Positions 27,002 through 35,030 of a stretch of DNA of 41,174 nt are shown one piece after another (the first letter of the stretch is position 1; each line of letters opens with the position of its first letter). Below the pieces are notes generated by a model that saw only the letters and a list, made by a program, of their open reading frames with translations, did no database searches and was not told where the DNA came from. This stretch comes from an uncultured Acidimicrobiales bacterium. GTDB taxonomy: Bacteria > Actinomycetota > Acidimicrobiia > Acidimicrobiales > SZUA-35. The stretch is taken from NCBI GenBank assembly GCA_937925335.1, contig CALEWY010000060.1:1-41174 (forward strand), in the 5' to 3' direction. The position numbers were made by a program, and so were the translations under genes.

Positions 27002-27940
27002 TTAGGAAGAACGAGCCTCTGGCGGCAGGGGTTGGCGGAAGAGTCCCGGCGGGATCGGCGCTCCACACCGGACGAGGGACAGCTCCCAAGACGGCGACGC
27101 ACCAAGGGCCCAACGCAGGGCTTTCACCGTTGCTCCTCCGGCGGATGCTGTCCGCCCGGCCGAGTCGAGGTCGAGTTGGGTCCGAATCTCAGGCGGGATT
27201 GTTGTGACAGCGGCGTCGAACACGAGCCGATAGCCAGCCTTCACGGGCGGACTGAGCGGCGGGGATCTCAGGAAACTGATGGCGCTCTCCTGCCCGTTCG
27301 AACGAGTTCGATCGGGGTGATCGAGAATCCACGCTGAAAGCTCGGAAGCCGTCAGCGGCAACGGATCCGCTCCGAGTAGAGCGCCGATGCGCGCTTGCTC
27401 GGCAACGAACGAATCAGCCTCCGCCATCGAAAGCGGCTCAGGGCCAAACGATTGATAGGCGCTGAGGAACGAGTCGGTGAGCACGTTGTGAACCCAGGCC
27501 GCCATCGCCGGGTGTCCAGCGCTATAGGGGCGATCACGCTCGGAGGTACCACGGACTGGACGGTGAGCCATTCGCACGGTCTCGACCGCTGCTTCCACCT
27601 CGGGCATTGCTCCATACGTCGTTTCGGTGACGTAGACCGACGTTCGGGAGAGGCGGCCAAGCGGATCTTCTCGATAGGTCGAGTGATCCTCAACGCCGGC
27701 GACAACCTCCGGATGAGCGGACTGGACGAGCAACGCTCGGACGCCGCCGATAAAGACGGCGGCGTCGCCGAGCACCTTCCACGAGACTGAATCGGGTCCG
27801 ATCAATCCGGGATCACCCCGGTAGTCGAGCGTGTTCTCAAGCGGTGTCGGGCCGTGAGAAAACAGCCCCGTCATCGTCGACACAACTTGATTCTGAACAG
27901 CTCCGAGCGCCGAGCTGATTGCCGACCCAACGTCAGCCAC
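27002..27940 (-). CDS. DUF2236 (MpaB/Lcp-like oxygenase family) protein
   Basis: A 312-residue protein of the DUF2236 family, which includes the latex-clearing protein Lcp and fungal MpaB, heme-type oxygenases. Family segments are SVSWKVLGDAAVFIGGVRALLVQSAHPEVVAGVEDHSTYREDPLGRLSRT, YSAGHPAMAAWVHNVLTDSFLSAYQ, where the His residues in SAHP, GHP and VHN are candidate heme or metal ligands. The GTG at 27940 is taken as the start; the open frame to 28315 upstream is Gln/Pro/Arg-rich shadow of the previous gene. It overlaps that gene by 8 nt (GTGGCTGA) and ends a three-gene operon. The substrate is unknown. Confidence 0.85.
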   Translation of the reverse strand: MADVGSAISSALGAVQNQVVSTMTGLFSHGPTPLENTLDYRGDPGLIGPDSVSWKVLGDAAVFIGGVRALLVQSAHPEVVAGVEDHSTYREDPLGRLSRTSVYVTETTYGAMPEVEAAVETVRMAHRPVRGTSERDRPYSAGHPAMAAWVHNVLTDSFLSAYQSFGPEPLSMAEADSFVAEQARIGALLGADPLPLTASELSAWILDHPDRTRSNGQESAISFLRSPPLSPPVKAGYRLVFDAAVTTIPPEIRTQLDLDSAGRTASAGGATVKALRWALGASPSWELSLVRCGAPIPPGLFRQPLPPEARSS

Positions 27941-28709
27941 TGGTCGATGACTCGCGTGTCGTCGGTTCCGCTGCGGCGGTTGCCTGGGCGGTTGCTCCTG
28001 GCGGGGCAGTTGCTGTTGTTTGGGATGCGGTAGCGGTCTGAGCTGTCGCGGCGGCATCAACTGCAGCGGCGGTCCTGGCCGTTGCTGTTGTCTGTGCTGT
28101 CGCCGTTTCCGGGGCAGCGTTGGTCTTCGCTGTCGCAGCCGAGACATCGACGTTCGCCGTTCCCCGAGCGACTGCCTCGCAACGCAACGCCAGACCGAGG
28201 AGCTGTTTACGCACCATGACACCGTCGCCGAGTAGTAGCGCTCGAGATGCGATCGCTCCGAGAGGGCCAGCGATTCGCAGACGGGCCCTCGACACCAAAC
28301 GAGTGCCGTCACCATTTGGATCCAAACGGTACGAGAGCGTGAAATCGATGCGGTGCAGCCCGAGCTTCATGGCCGGTACTTGCAAGACGAACGCTGTCGG
28401 CCGGTCGACGATGGCGGCGGTAAAGCTGATCGGACCACCGGGCACGGCGTCACCATCTTCCGTGACGAGCCAGCCCGTGTTGATCGACGTTGCGCTCTTA
28501 CGGCCAAGGTTGTCGAGCAGGTCGTAGCTGTACCAACCGGCCTTCCGGAAACCCATCTGCGCCAGGAAGTCGAAGACGACATTGGTGGGCGCTGCGATGT
28601 CGATCGCACGAGTTCCCTGTTCGATGCCTGAGCCGCGTATCAGATCGTCGCCGGGCATAGCCGACGATGCCTCAGAGGGATCTGCTCCCCAGTCGCGCAG
28701 GTCGATCAC
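27933..28709 (-). CDS. SRPBCC/START-like protein with Ala/Thr-rich tail
   Basis: A 258-residue protein. Residues 35-190 form an SRPBCC-type (polyketide-cyclase-like) lipid-binding fold: GTRAIDIAAPTNVVFDFLAQMGFRKAGWYSYDLLDN, then FVLQVPAMKLGLHRIDFTLSYRLDPNGDGTRLVSRARLRI. The last 60 residues are almost wholly Ala, Thr, Gln and Pro, with repeats such as TATAQTTATARTA, looking like a flexible linker or wall-spanning tail. The start is the GTG at 28709, overlapping the upstream SRPBCC gene stop as GTGA. It sits between another SRPBCC gene and the DUF2236 gene, which suggests that it carries a hydrophobic substrate for an oxygenase. Confidence 0.8.
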   Translation of the reverse strand: MIDLRDWGADPSEASSAMPGDDLIRGSGIEQGTRAIDIAAPTNVVFDFLAQMGFRKAGWYSYDLLDNLGRKSATSINTGWLVTEDGDAVPGGPISFTAAIVDRPTAFVLQVPAMKLGLHRIDFTLSYRLDPNGDGTRLVSRARLRIAGPLGAIASRALLLGDGVMVRKQLLGLALRCEAVARGTANVDVSAATAKTNAAPETATAQTTATARTAAAVDAAATAQTATASQTTATAPPGATAQATAAAEPTTRESSTSG

Positions 28710-29185
28710 GCTGTGGTCGTCGCCGGGCCGATGCCCTTCTTTGCGATCACCTTCGCCAGGCGTTTCATGCCAAATGAGAATCCCTGTGCGCTGAGCTTGG
28801 TCACGATCGGGTCGAGTAGACCAGGAAGAAACTTGACGGTGACGGTTTCGAACCACTCGACCCGCGATCCTGCACCATCGGTCAGCACGTGAAAGCCGGC
28901 TTTGCCCTGGAGGACGGGTCCGAGCTTTTCGACTTCGCAATACCCCGTGCCGTCGCCATCGTCCCACGTCAGTTCGGCGATCCGCATCCGGTCGACGAGG
29001 GTCAGAGGGCCGTAGCCGGTGTAGCCGGTGAGTGTTGTGCCGACCGCCTGGGGGTCACCAGGGTCAACAACGACGCGGGTTGCTGGAATCCACTTCCCGT
29101 GGGCTGGCCAGTCGACAAGCTCGCTCCAAACAGCGCTTGCCGGTGCATCGAAGTGATGTGTGACGGTGAAATCGATCGTGCCCAT
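28706..29185 (-). CDS. SRPBCC-family protein
   Basis: A 159-residue SRPBCC (START/Bet v1-like) protein. It begins TIDFTVTHHFDAPASAVWSELVDWPAHGKWIP, the typical first strand and helix of the fold, with GTTLTGYTGYGPLTLVDRM and FLPGLLDPIVTK later. Such proteins hold a hydrophobic ligand in a deep cavity; some are cyclases or transfer proteins. The ATG at 29185 is chosen, since it begins right at the domain; ATG 29299 in the same frame would overlap the divergent oxygenase gene. First gene of an overlapping operon with a second SRPBCC gene and a DUF2236 gene. Confidence 0.85.
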   Translation of the reverse strand: MGTIDFTVTHHFDAPASAVWSELVDWPAHGKWIPATRVVVDPGDPQAVGTTLTGYTGYGPLTLVDRMRIAELTWDDGDGTGYCEVEKLGPVLQGKAGFHVLTDGAGSRVEWFETVTVKFLPGLLDPIVTKLSAQGFSFGMKRLAKVIAKKGIGPATTTA

Positions 29186-29280
29186 CCGCTGACGTTCGCA
29201 CAGAACCATGCCGACCTGGCGAACCCGACTCAGGTGAACCTCGTCACGACGTTGCTGGGGATCATCAGGTCTCGCTCCGC

Positions 29281-29286
29281 TAGCGT
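29281..29286 (+). promoter_or_regulatory. Putative -10 box (TAGCGT), leaderless
   Basis: TAGCGT ends 6 nt before the ATG at 29293. The CGGAGA between them could also serve as a weak ribosome site if transcription began further upstream. Confidence 0.35.
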
Positions 29287-29292
29287 CGGAGA

Positions 29293-30357
29293 ATGTCACC
29301 GAACCCCACGACGAAGACGGCGTTCACCGAGATTCCCATCGTCGACCTGTCTGGACGTGGGACCGAAAAGGGTGACCGAGCGCTCGCTGAGGAACTCACG
29401 AGAATCTGCCACGAAGTCGGCTTCTTCGTCGTAGAAAACCACGGGGTTCCAACCGAGCTGATCGACGAAACGTTCGAGATGATGTCGTCATTCTTCGCGC
29501 TGTCCGAAGAGCAGAAGCAGCACATCGACAAGACGAAATCCCGCCACTTCCGCGGCTGGGAAGCGGTCGGTACCGAGTTCACGAACGACCGGCCGGACAT
29601 CCGCGAGCAAATCGACGTTTGGACCGAGCACGCAAGCCACGATGTGGATGTCGAGCCGTCCTACCTTCGGCTCCTCGGACCGAATCAGTGGATGCCTGAT
29701 GAACTCATCGCCGATCATCAGGCTCGTTCGATGGCGTGGATCACTGCGCTGGCCTCGCTTGCCGATCGGTTGATGGGTTTGCTGTCGATCGGTCTGGGCC
29801 TCGATGAGGATCATCTTCGAACGATGTTTGGTGACCAGCCGATGTCGCTGGCGAAGTTCATCAGCTACCCGCCAACCCCGGACGGCGCAGCAGGTGTGAA
29901 CGCACACCACGATGCCGGCTTCTTGACCGTGCTTGCTGCCGGTGACACGCCTGGCCTCCAGGTGCAGAACCAACTCGGCGACTGGATCGATGTGCCGCCT
30001 CGACCGCACTCGTTCGTCATCAACCTTGGCGAAATCTTCCAGTCGATCACTGGGAACTACTTTGTGGCGACCCCACATCGCGTGATTACGGATCAGCCGA
30101 GGCTCTCAGCTGGCTACTTTCACGGCCCGTCGCTGACGACGTCGCTCGAGCGGCTCGACCTCAGTCCTCGTTTCGCCGAGGCTGTGTCTGCGAGCCCGTG
30201 GCATGCCGATGCCGGCTTCATGGCTCCTCGTGATGAACTGGCCGAGGGTGCCGGCGACATGCAGAGCTCGCACCGCCCTGACGTCTACGGCGACCAGCTG
30301 TGGAACTACTTTGCTCGGAGCTACCCATCGATCATGGCAGATCACTACCGCGAGTAG
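29293..30357 (+). CDS. 2-oxoglutarate/Fe(II)-dependent oxygenase, isopenicillin N synthase family
   Basis: A 354-residue non-heme iron oxygenase. The N-terminal DIOX_N region reads EIPIVDLSGRG and VGFFVVENHGVP. The iron triad is visible: His205-x-Asp207 in NAHHDAGFLT and His262 in TPHRVI; Arg270 and Ser272 in RLSAGYF form the RxS motif that binds 2-oxoglutarate. Enzymes of this family hydroxylate or cyclise small molecules while converting 2-oxoglutarate to succinate. It is divergent from the SRPBCC operon, with about 107 bp between starts, and convergent with a methyltransferase. The substrate is unknown. Confidence 0.93.
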   Translation: MSPNPTTKTAFTEIPIVDLSGRGTEKGDRALAEELTRICHEVGFFVVENHGVPTELIDETFEMMSSFFALSEEQKQHIDKTKSRHFRGWEAVGTEFTNDRPDIREQIDVWTEHASHDVDVEPSYLRLLGPNQWMPDELIADHQARSMAWITALASLADRLMGLLSIGLGLDEDHLRTMFGDQPMSLAKFISYPPTPDGAAGVNAHHDAGFLTVLAAGDTPGLQVQNQLGDWIDVPPRPHSFVINLGEIFQSITGNYFVATPHRVITDQPRLSAGYFHGPSLTTSLERLDLSPRFAEAVSASPWHADAGFMAPRDELAEGAGDMQSSHRPDVYGDQLWNYFARSYPSIMADHYRE

Positions 30358-30374
30358 TCCCTCACCTTTTGACG

Positions 30375-31022
30375 TCAATAGTCGTGGCCGATTTGGGGCG
30401 CTTGCTTCACGGTGTGTCGGCCCTTTTCGAAGACGACAATGCTGTCGTAGAAGTGCATCGAATGGGTTGAGCGCGTGAACTCGGTGGGCTTCATTGCATC
30501 GCGAGCGTGATCAGCGTTGAGCTCGTCGATCAGATCCTTACACGTTTCAATGAAACTGCCCTGCCGTCGCAGCCCACCTTCGAACTCGTCCCAGTAGGCG
30601 GTGTGGAGATCCTCAACGAGGTACACACCGTTTCGTTCCAGACGGGGGTAAAGCGCAGCGAATGAGGCCTGAATGTGAGACATGACGTGGCTGCCGTCAT
30701 CCAAGATGATGTCGGGAGTTCCGAACTCGTCGAGGACGGAGTCGAGGAACTTGACGTCGTCCTGGCTGCCGATCCGGATGTCGATCTGATCTTCGGCGTA
30801 CGCCGCACACTCCGGATTGATGTCGATCCCGATGATGCGAGCATGCGGGCCGAAGAACCGCTTCCACATTTGTAGAGAACCGCCCTTGCCGCATCCGATC
30901 TCGAGGAGGACGACATCCCGGTTCACGAACCTCGAGAAGTGGTCCTCGTAGACAGGGAAGTAGTGCTTCCACTTGTGGATGAGACGCTGATCGTTTGTAA
31001 GAAAGTCCTGCCAAAGGTTCAC
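30375..31022 (-). CDS. SAM-dependent methyltransferase, class I (MycE/CmcI-like)
   Basis: A 215-residue Rossmann methyltransferase. Motif I is LLEIGCGKGGSLQMWKRFFG, the following acid strand is IIGIDINPECAAYA, and a metal-type motif DIILDDGSHVMSHIQASFAALYPRL matches sugar O-methyltransferases of the MycE/TylE group, which need Mg(II). The start is GTG at 31022, supported by GGAGGA six bases upstream. It may methylate a sugar in a surface glycan or small molecule. It is divergent from the secreted beta-helix protein, which might process such a glycan; that link is inference. Confidence 0.88.
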   Translation of the reverse strand: MNLWQDFLTNDQRLIHKWKHYFPVYEDHFSRFVNRDVVLLEIGCGKGGSLQMWKRFFGPHARIIGIDINPECAAYAEDQIDIRIGSQDDVKFLDSVLDEFGTPDIILDDGSHVMSHIQASFAALYPRLERNGVYLVEDLHTAYWDEFEGGLRRQGSFIETCKDLIDELNADHARDAMKPTEFTRSTHSMHFYDSIVVFEKGRHTVKQAPQIGHDY

Positions 31023-31051
31023 GATGAATCCTCCACTCGTTCGGCCGGAAG

Positions 31052-31078
31052 GATGTCACACATCAACCGTGAAACGGT
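31052..31078. promoter_or_regulatory. Two adjacent inverted repeats in a divergent promoter region
   Basis: GATGT-CAC-ACATC (31052-31064) and ACCGT-GAA-ACGGT (31066-31078) lie next to each other in the 165-bp gap between the methyltransferase and the beta-helix gene. They could bind a regulator, but short repeats like these may arise by chance. Confidence 0.3.
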
Positions 31079-31187
31079 GGTGCTCGACTCCCAACCGGCC
31101 CAGGCAGCCGGGCCGTTCGACCGAGTGACGCTGAGTAGTCTTCTCCGTCGACTCAAGTCAGCGTCTGTGAACGGTCGATGAGGGGGA

Positions 31188-33125
31188 GTGCCGCCGCTGT
31201 CCTCGCCTCTCAAACGCGTTCGTTCGATCGTCGGATCGACGTTACTCATCACAACTCTGTTCGTCGGAACCTCGCCGGTTGGTGCGGAATCGGACGTCGC
31301 CGAGGGAGCGTCGCACTTGGCTGAACCGACCGCCGGAATCGACACCGCGACCTTCGCTGCATCGCCGGCGATTCCGGTGTCATCCGACATCCAGGCCGAT
31401 GCGGAACGAGGGCGTCGCGGGCTGAAGAATCGTGACGACGCAGTGAACGTCTTCGAAGTCACATACGCGGACGGATTCTCCGTTGAATATGCCCGGATAT
31501 TGCGCCTCTATCGAGCCTTCTTCAACCGTGAGCCCGACCTCGGCGGCACTCAGTTCTGGCTCGATCGCTACGACGACGGCTGGACGATCATCGACATCGC
31601 TGACTTCTTCGCAGCGAGCACCGAGTTTGGGCTGATCTACGGCGACGCGACGGACTCTGATCTCGTCGATCTTGTCTATGCCAACGTGCTCGATCGCACC
31701 CCAGATGCAGCAGGAAGCTCCTACTGGCTCGGCCGCCTCAACGATCCAGCGGCGCCGATTTCTCGCGGCGAGATGGTGACGTTGTTCTCGGACGGAATCG
31801 AGTTCCGAGCTCGTCATCCCTATCCCCAGCCAATCGAACCCGGTGGACCCACACCGCAGCTTCCCGCCGTGCCGACCGGCGCTGCCTACACGATCGACAC
31901 CGCAGGTTGGAACATTCCAACGAACGGCACCGACGCTCCGGGTACGACGGCCAACCTCCAAGCCGCTGTCGATTGGGCAGCGGACAACGGTTTCACGAAG
32001 GTCGTGTTCCCAACGGGTGAGTATCTCGTCGGGGTGCCAACGACCTACAACTACAGCGGCGGCATCACGTTGCACGCCAACACCGAATATGACCTCAACG
32101 GTTCGGTCATCCAGATGACCGCGCACGATCGTTGGAACGCCTGCGCACTCGCCATCCGAAACCAGAACAACGTCATCGTCCGCAATGGCACGATCCGTGG
32201 CGACCGTGACAACCACATCTACCCGCCAGACGTCTACGACGGCCCCGTCACCTACAGCGGCGACGGGAAGGGGCACGACGAGGGCCACAACCTTTGCGTC
32301 GAGTCAGGTTCGAGCTCGATCCTCATCGAAGACATGCTCCTGGAGCGAGCAAACGGCGACGGCATCTTGCTCGTCGGAAACAGCTCGCGCGGATCGGTGC
32401 ACGACATCACGATTCGAAACAACGAGTTCAACCTGAACCGTCGACAGGGCATCTCGATCGTCGGAGCAATTCGTGTTGCCATCGAGGACAACGAGATTCA
32501 CCACACCTACGGCACGGCGCCGCAGTTCGGCATCGACGTTGAGAGCTTGAGCTACGAGAGCCGCGACATCGCCATCCGTCGCAACGACTTCCATCACAAC
32601 ATGGGTGGCGACATCGTGAACACCGACGGTCGAAACGTGCTCATCGAATACAACACGTTTGCCGAGGGCGAGGGACTGAATGCCGAGGGAACCCGCCCGG
32701 CCCGCAACATCGACGGCCCGGTTGTCACGTGGCCGCGAGGCGATCAGACAATTCGGTACAACACCTTCCACGTGCGCAACGGTTCGGTGAACGGCAAGGT
32801 GGCCATCATTGGCTACTCAAGCGGAAGCGTGAAAGTGAACCCCGCCACCACCTACGTCTACGGGAACGTAAGCGATGGCGGTGGCATGTATTGGTACGAG
32901 ACAAGCCAGCTCGAGGTTCGCGACAACACGATCATCAAGGGCTACCTCGTGATGCGAGATGTGCGCGAGGTCGTGATTCTCGACAACGAGGTCTCGCACT
33001 CGAACAAGTGCTGGGCCTACCGCTTCCAGAACGTGGCCGGTCGAGCATCGGGCAACACCTATGCCGGCACTCCCTACGACATCGCGATCAACGATGGCCC
33101 GTGGACCGGTTGCTGGATCAACTGA
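31188..33125 (+). CDS. Secreted DUF4214 and right-handed beta-helix (pectate-lyase-like) protein
   Basis: A 645-residue exported protein. The N-terminus has Arg/Lys and a hydrophobic stretch (SIVGSTLLITTLFVGTS) with a probable signal peptidase site after PVGA. Residues 100-210 are a DUF4214 module: LRLYRAFFNREPDLGGTQFWLDRY and YANVLDRTPDAAGSSYWLGRL, two copies of its short repeat. Residues 240-645 form a parallel beta-helix with repeated strands such as NVIVRNGTIRG, VAIEDNEIHH, IAIRRNDFHHN, VLIEYNTF and LEVRDNTI. Such helices bind or cut polysaccharides. The GTG at 31188 is chosen, with AGGGGG close upstream. The glycan target is unknown. Confidence 0.88.
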   Translation: MPPLSSPLKRVRSIVGSTLLITTLFVGTSPVGAESDVAEGASHLAEPTAGIDTATFAASPAIPVSSDIQADAERGRRGLKNRDDAVNVFEVTYADGFSVEYARILRLYRAFFNREPDLGGTQFWLDRYDDGWTIIDIADFFAASTEFGLIYGDATDSDLVDLVYANVLDRTPDAAGSSYWLGRLNDPAAPISRGEMVTLFSDGIEFRARHPYPQPIEPGGPTPQLPAVPTGAAYTIDTAGWNIPTNGTDAPGTTANLQAAVDWAADNGFTKVVFPTGEYLVGVPTTYNYSGGITLHANTEYDLNGSVIQMTAHDRWNACALAIRNQNNVIVRNGTIRGDRDNHIYPPDVYDGPVTYSGDGKGHDEGHNLCVESGSSSILIEDMLLERANGDGILLVGNSSRGSVHDITIRNNEFNLNRRQGISIVGAIRVAIEDNEIHHTYGTAPQFGIDVESLSYESRDIAIRRNDFHHNMGGDIVNTDGRNVLIEYNTFAEGEGLNAEGTRPARNIDGPVVTWPRGDQTIRYNTFHVRNGSVNGKVAIIGYSSGSVKVNPATTYVYGNVSDGGGMYWYETSQLEVRDNTIIKGYLVMRDVREVVILDNEVSHSNKCWAYRFQNVAGRASGNTYAGTPYDIAINDGPWTGCWIN

Positions 33126-33141
33126 GACTCATCCGAGCGAC

Positions 33142-33182
33142 ACCTGCGTAACGATTGGGGTCAGACCTCGATTTACGCAGGT
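33142..33182. repeat. REP-like inverted repeat or terminator
   Basis: ACCTGCGTAA (33142-33151) pairs perfectly with TTACGCAGGT (33173-33182) around a 21-nt centre that contains GGTC-A-GACC. It lies 16 bp after the stop of the beta-helix gene. The nested, non-T-tailed shape recalls repetitive extragenic palindromes more than a plain terminator. Confidence 0.7.
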
Positions 33183-33243
33183 TGTCGACGGAGTCCGTGC
33201 GCTCGGATGCCTCGCAGGTCGCCACTCAACCACCGATTCGCGA

Positions 33244-33257
33244 GATCATCTATGATC
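33244..33257. promoter_or_regulatory. FCD-GntR operator candidate overlapping a TATGAT -10 box
   Basis: GATCAT-CT-ATGATC is a perfect 6-2-6 inverted repeat upstream of the GntR gene. It includes TATGAT (33251-33256), a good -10 sequence, so repressor binding would block the promoter. Nearly the same sequence occurs at 37580-37593. Confidence 0.65.
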
Positions 33258-33348
33258 GTTCATCGTCGTCTCGACGAACTTCGCCAGTGACGTTGTCACC
33301 TGATCGATGCTTGCAACCGTGAGCGGGGCGAGCCGGGGAGAAGCGTCT

Positions 33349-34059
33349 GTGCCAGAAGTGAAGTCCATCAGCGAAGACACGTCGATCGACCACGGCCCCG
33401 TCACGCGCACCGAATGGGCGGAGCATGAGATTCGCCAGATGGTTCTGCAGGGAATCTTGGTTCCGAAGGAACGGATCGTTTTGGCCGCGATCGCGAAGCG
33501 CCTTGGAATGAGCCCGTCGCCGATCCGAGAAGCGCTCGCCCGACTGTCCGTCGAGCATCTCGTCGAGCTCACTCCGCACGGGTCAGCGGTCGTGGCTGAG
33601 GTCTCGATCGCTGAGGCGCTCGAGGTCTACGAGCTTCGACTGTTGTTGGAGCCCCGAGCGTTCGCTCTTTCGGTCACTGCGGCCTCCACCACCGAGCGCA
33701 AAGCCTGGCAAGACGCATTCGATCGACTCGAGTCCGGTCCAGATCCTATTGACAATCTTCGGCACCACGCCCGTTTCCATCGGGCGATGCTGAGCGGTTG
33801 TCCGTCCGCTTGGATGCTGCGAACCATCGCTCCGTTGCAGGACTATTCGATGCGAATGGTCATTCTTGCGTCGTCCTCTCTCGATCGTTCCTACCACGTC
33901 AGCGACGACCACCAACGCCTGCTCGAGCTCGGGCTCGACGGCGACGCCGAGGGTGCACAGCGTGAACTGCACGGCCACCTTCAACGGTCCTCTGACCTCT
34001 TCCGAGCGCATCTCACCGGTTCGGCGATCAGCGCGGCCGCAATCGGCGGCTCGCCATGA
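33349..34059 (+). CDS. GntR-family (FCD type) transcriptional regulator
   Basis: A 236-residue regulator. The winged helix reads AEHEIRQMVLQGILVPKERIVLAAIAKRLGMSPSPIREALARLSVEHLVELTPHGSAVV, the typical GntR head. The FCD ligand domain follows: YELRLLLEPRAFALS, then HHARFHRAMLSGCPSAWML, with the His residues that bind a metal in this fold. The GTG at 33349 is preferred because GGGGAG lies about 9 nt upstream; an ATG at 33307 in the same frame is the alternative. It overlaps the extradiol-type dioxygenase gene as ATGA, so it is in an operon with it. Probably senses a small carboxylic acid from the pathway. Confidence 0.92.
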   Translation: MPEVKSISEDTSIDHGPVTRTEWAEHEIRQMVLQGILVPKERIVLAAIAKRLGMSPSPIREALARLSVEHLVELTPHGSAVVAEVSIAEALEVYELRLLLEPRAFALSVTAASTTERKAWQDAFDRLESGPDPIDNLRHHARFHRAMLSGCPSAWMLRTIAPLQDYSMRMVILASSSLDRSYHVSDDHQRLLELGLDGDAEGAQRELHGHLQRSSDLFRAHLTGSAISAAAIGGSP

Positions 34060-35000
34060 CCGACCCGACTCCAGTCATTCGGGTGAAGGACATCGCCTAC
34101 GTCCAATTCGTGGCCCCTGATTTGGAAGTCATGGAGTCGTTTCTCCTGGACTTCGGATTGGTGCGCCACGAACGATCCGAAAACGTTCTTTCGATGCGGG
34201 GTCTCGATCGATCCGGGCCGGCCCACATCACCCGCCTTGGGGAGACCGCTTGTTTTGACCGAGTTGGGTTTTGTGCTGATTCCAAGGCAGACCTCGATGC
34301 ACTCAGCGCCACCGAGGACTTTGCAGACGTCCGGCCGATCGAAGGCTCAAGCGGGGGCTACGTTGTCTCGGGGCGTGACCCGAACGGATTCGCCATCGAC
34401 GTCATTGCGGAGCGCAAGCCCCTGGCCGAGATCGGTGAGCTCGCCCGCCCAGCTCCGGTGAGCAACTCCGTGGAAGGCCGTCGTCGCCGCGGGGAACCCA
34501 TCCGGCTGGTGCCCTCCCCATCACAAGTCTTTCGAATCGGACATTGTGTGCTGAACGTCGCAGACTTCGCTCGGTCGGAACGGTGGTACAAACATCACCT
34601 CGGGCTGGTCACCTCTGACCAAATCGATCTGGCGCCGAATACCCCCGTCGGCGCGTTTCTTCGCTGCGACCGAGGAGCCGAGTTCGTGGATCACCACACG
34701 GTGTTTCTGTTGCAGGGCGAGGAGCCGGGCTTCAACCATGCTGCATTCGAGGTCGTGAACTTCGACGATCTCATGTCGGGTCACACCCACCTCCAGAAGG
34801 CCGGGCATCGCCATCAGTGGGGGATTGGACGCCACATTCTCGGTAGCCAAATCTATGACTATTGGCGCGACCCGTACGGCAATGTCCTCGAGCACTGGAC
34901 CGATGGTGACTTGTTCAATAACGAGACTCCGCCTGCCAGCGTCGGTCTCGCTGAACTCATCGGATCGCAGTGGGGACCGACTTCGGGCGGCCCGGCCTGA
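34056..35000 (+). CDS. Extradiol-type ring-cleavage dioxygenase (VOC superfamily)
   Basis: A 314-residue two-module VOC protein, like catechol 2,3-dioxygenase in size. The second module keeps the Fe(II) ligands: His in FRIGHCVLNVADF, His in GFNHAAFEV, and Glu in NVLEHWTDGD; the Tyr before it (SQIYDYWRDPYG) matches the PROSITE extradiol signature. Such enzymes open a catechol ring next to the hydroxyls using O2. It overlaps the upstream GntR gene and is convergent with a hydrolase gene pair that could handle the product. The ring substrate is not known. Confidence 0.88.
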   Translation: MTDPTPVIRVKDIAYVQFVAPDLEVMESFLLDFGLVRHERSENVLSMRGLDRSGPAHITRLGETACFDRVGFCADSKADLDALSATEDFADVRPIEGSSGGYVVSGRDPNGFAIDVIAERKPLAEIGELARPAPVSNSVEGRRRRGEPIRLVPSPSQVFRIGHCVLNVADFARSERWYKHHLGLVTSDQIDLAPNTPVGAFLRCDRGAEFVDHHTVFLLQGEEPGFNHAAFEVVNFDDLMSGHTHLQKAGHRHQWGIGRHILGSQIYDYWRDPYGNVLEHWTDGDLFNNETPPASVGLAELIGSQWGPTSGGPA

Positions 35001-35030
35001 GCCTCGGGCTTCACGAGTGCAGCGCCAACC

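Noticed and set aside
27941..28315. N-terminal extension of the DUF2236 protein
   Set aside because: Gln/Pro/Arg-rich translation of the SRPBCC tail in another frame; the GTG at 27940 overlaps the upstream stop and fits translational coupling.
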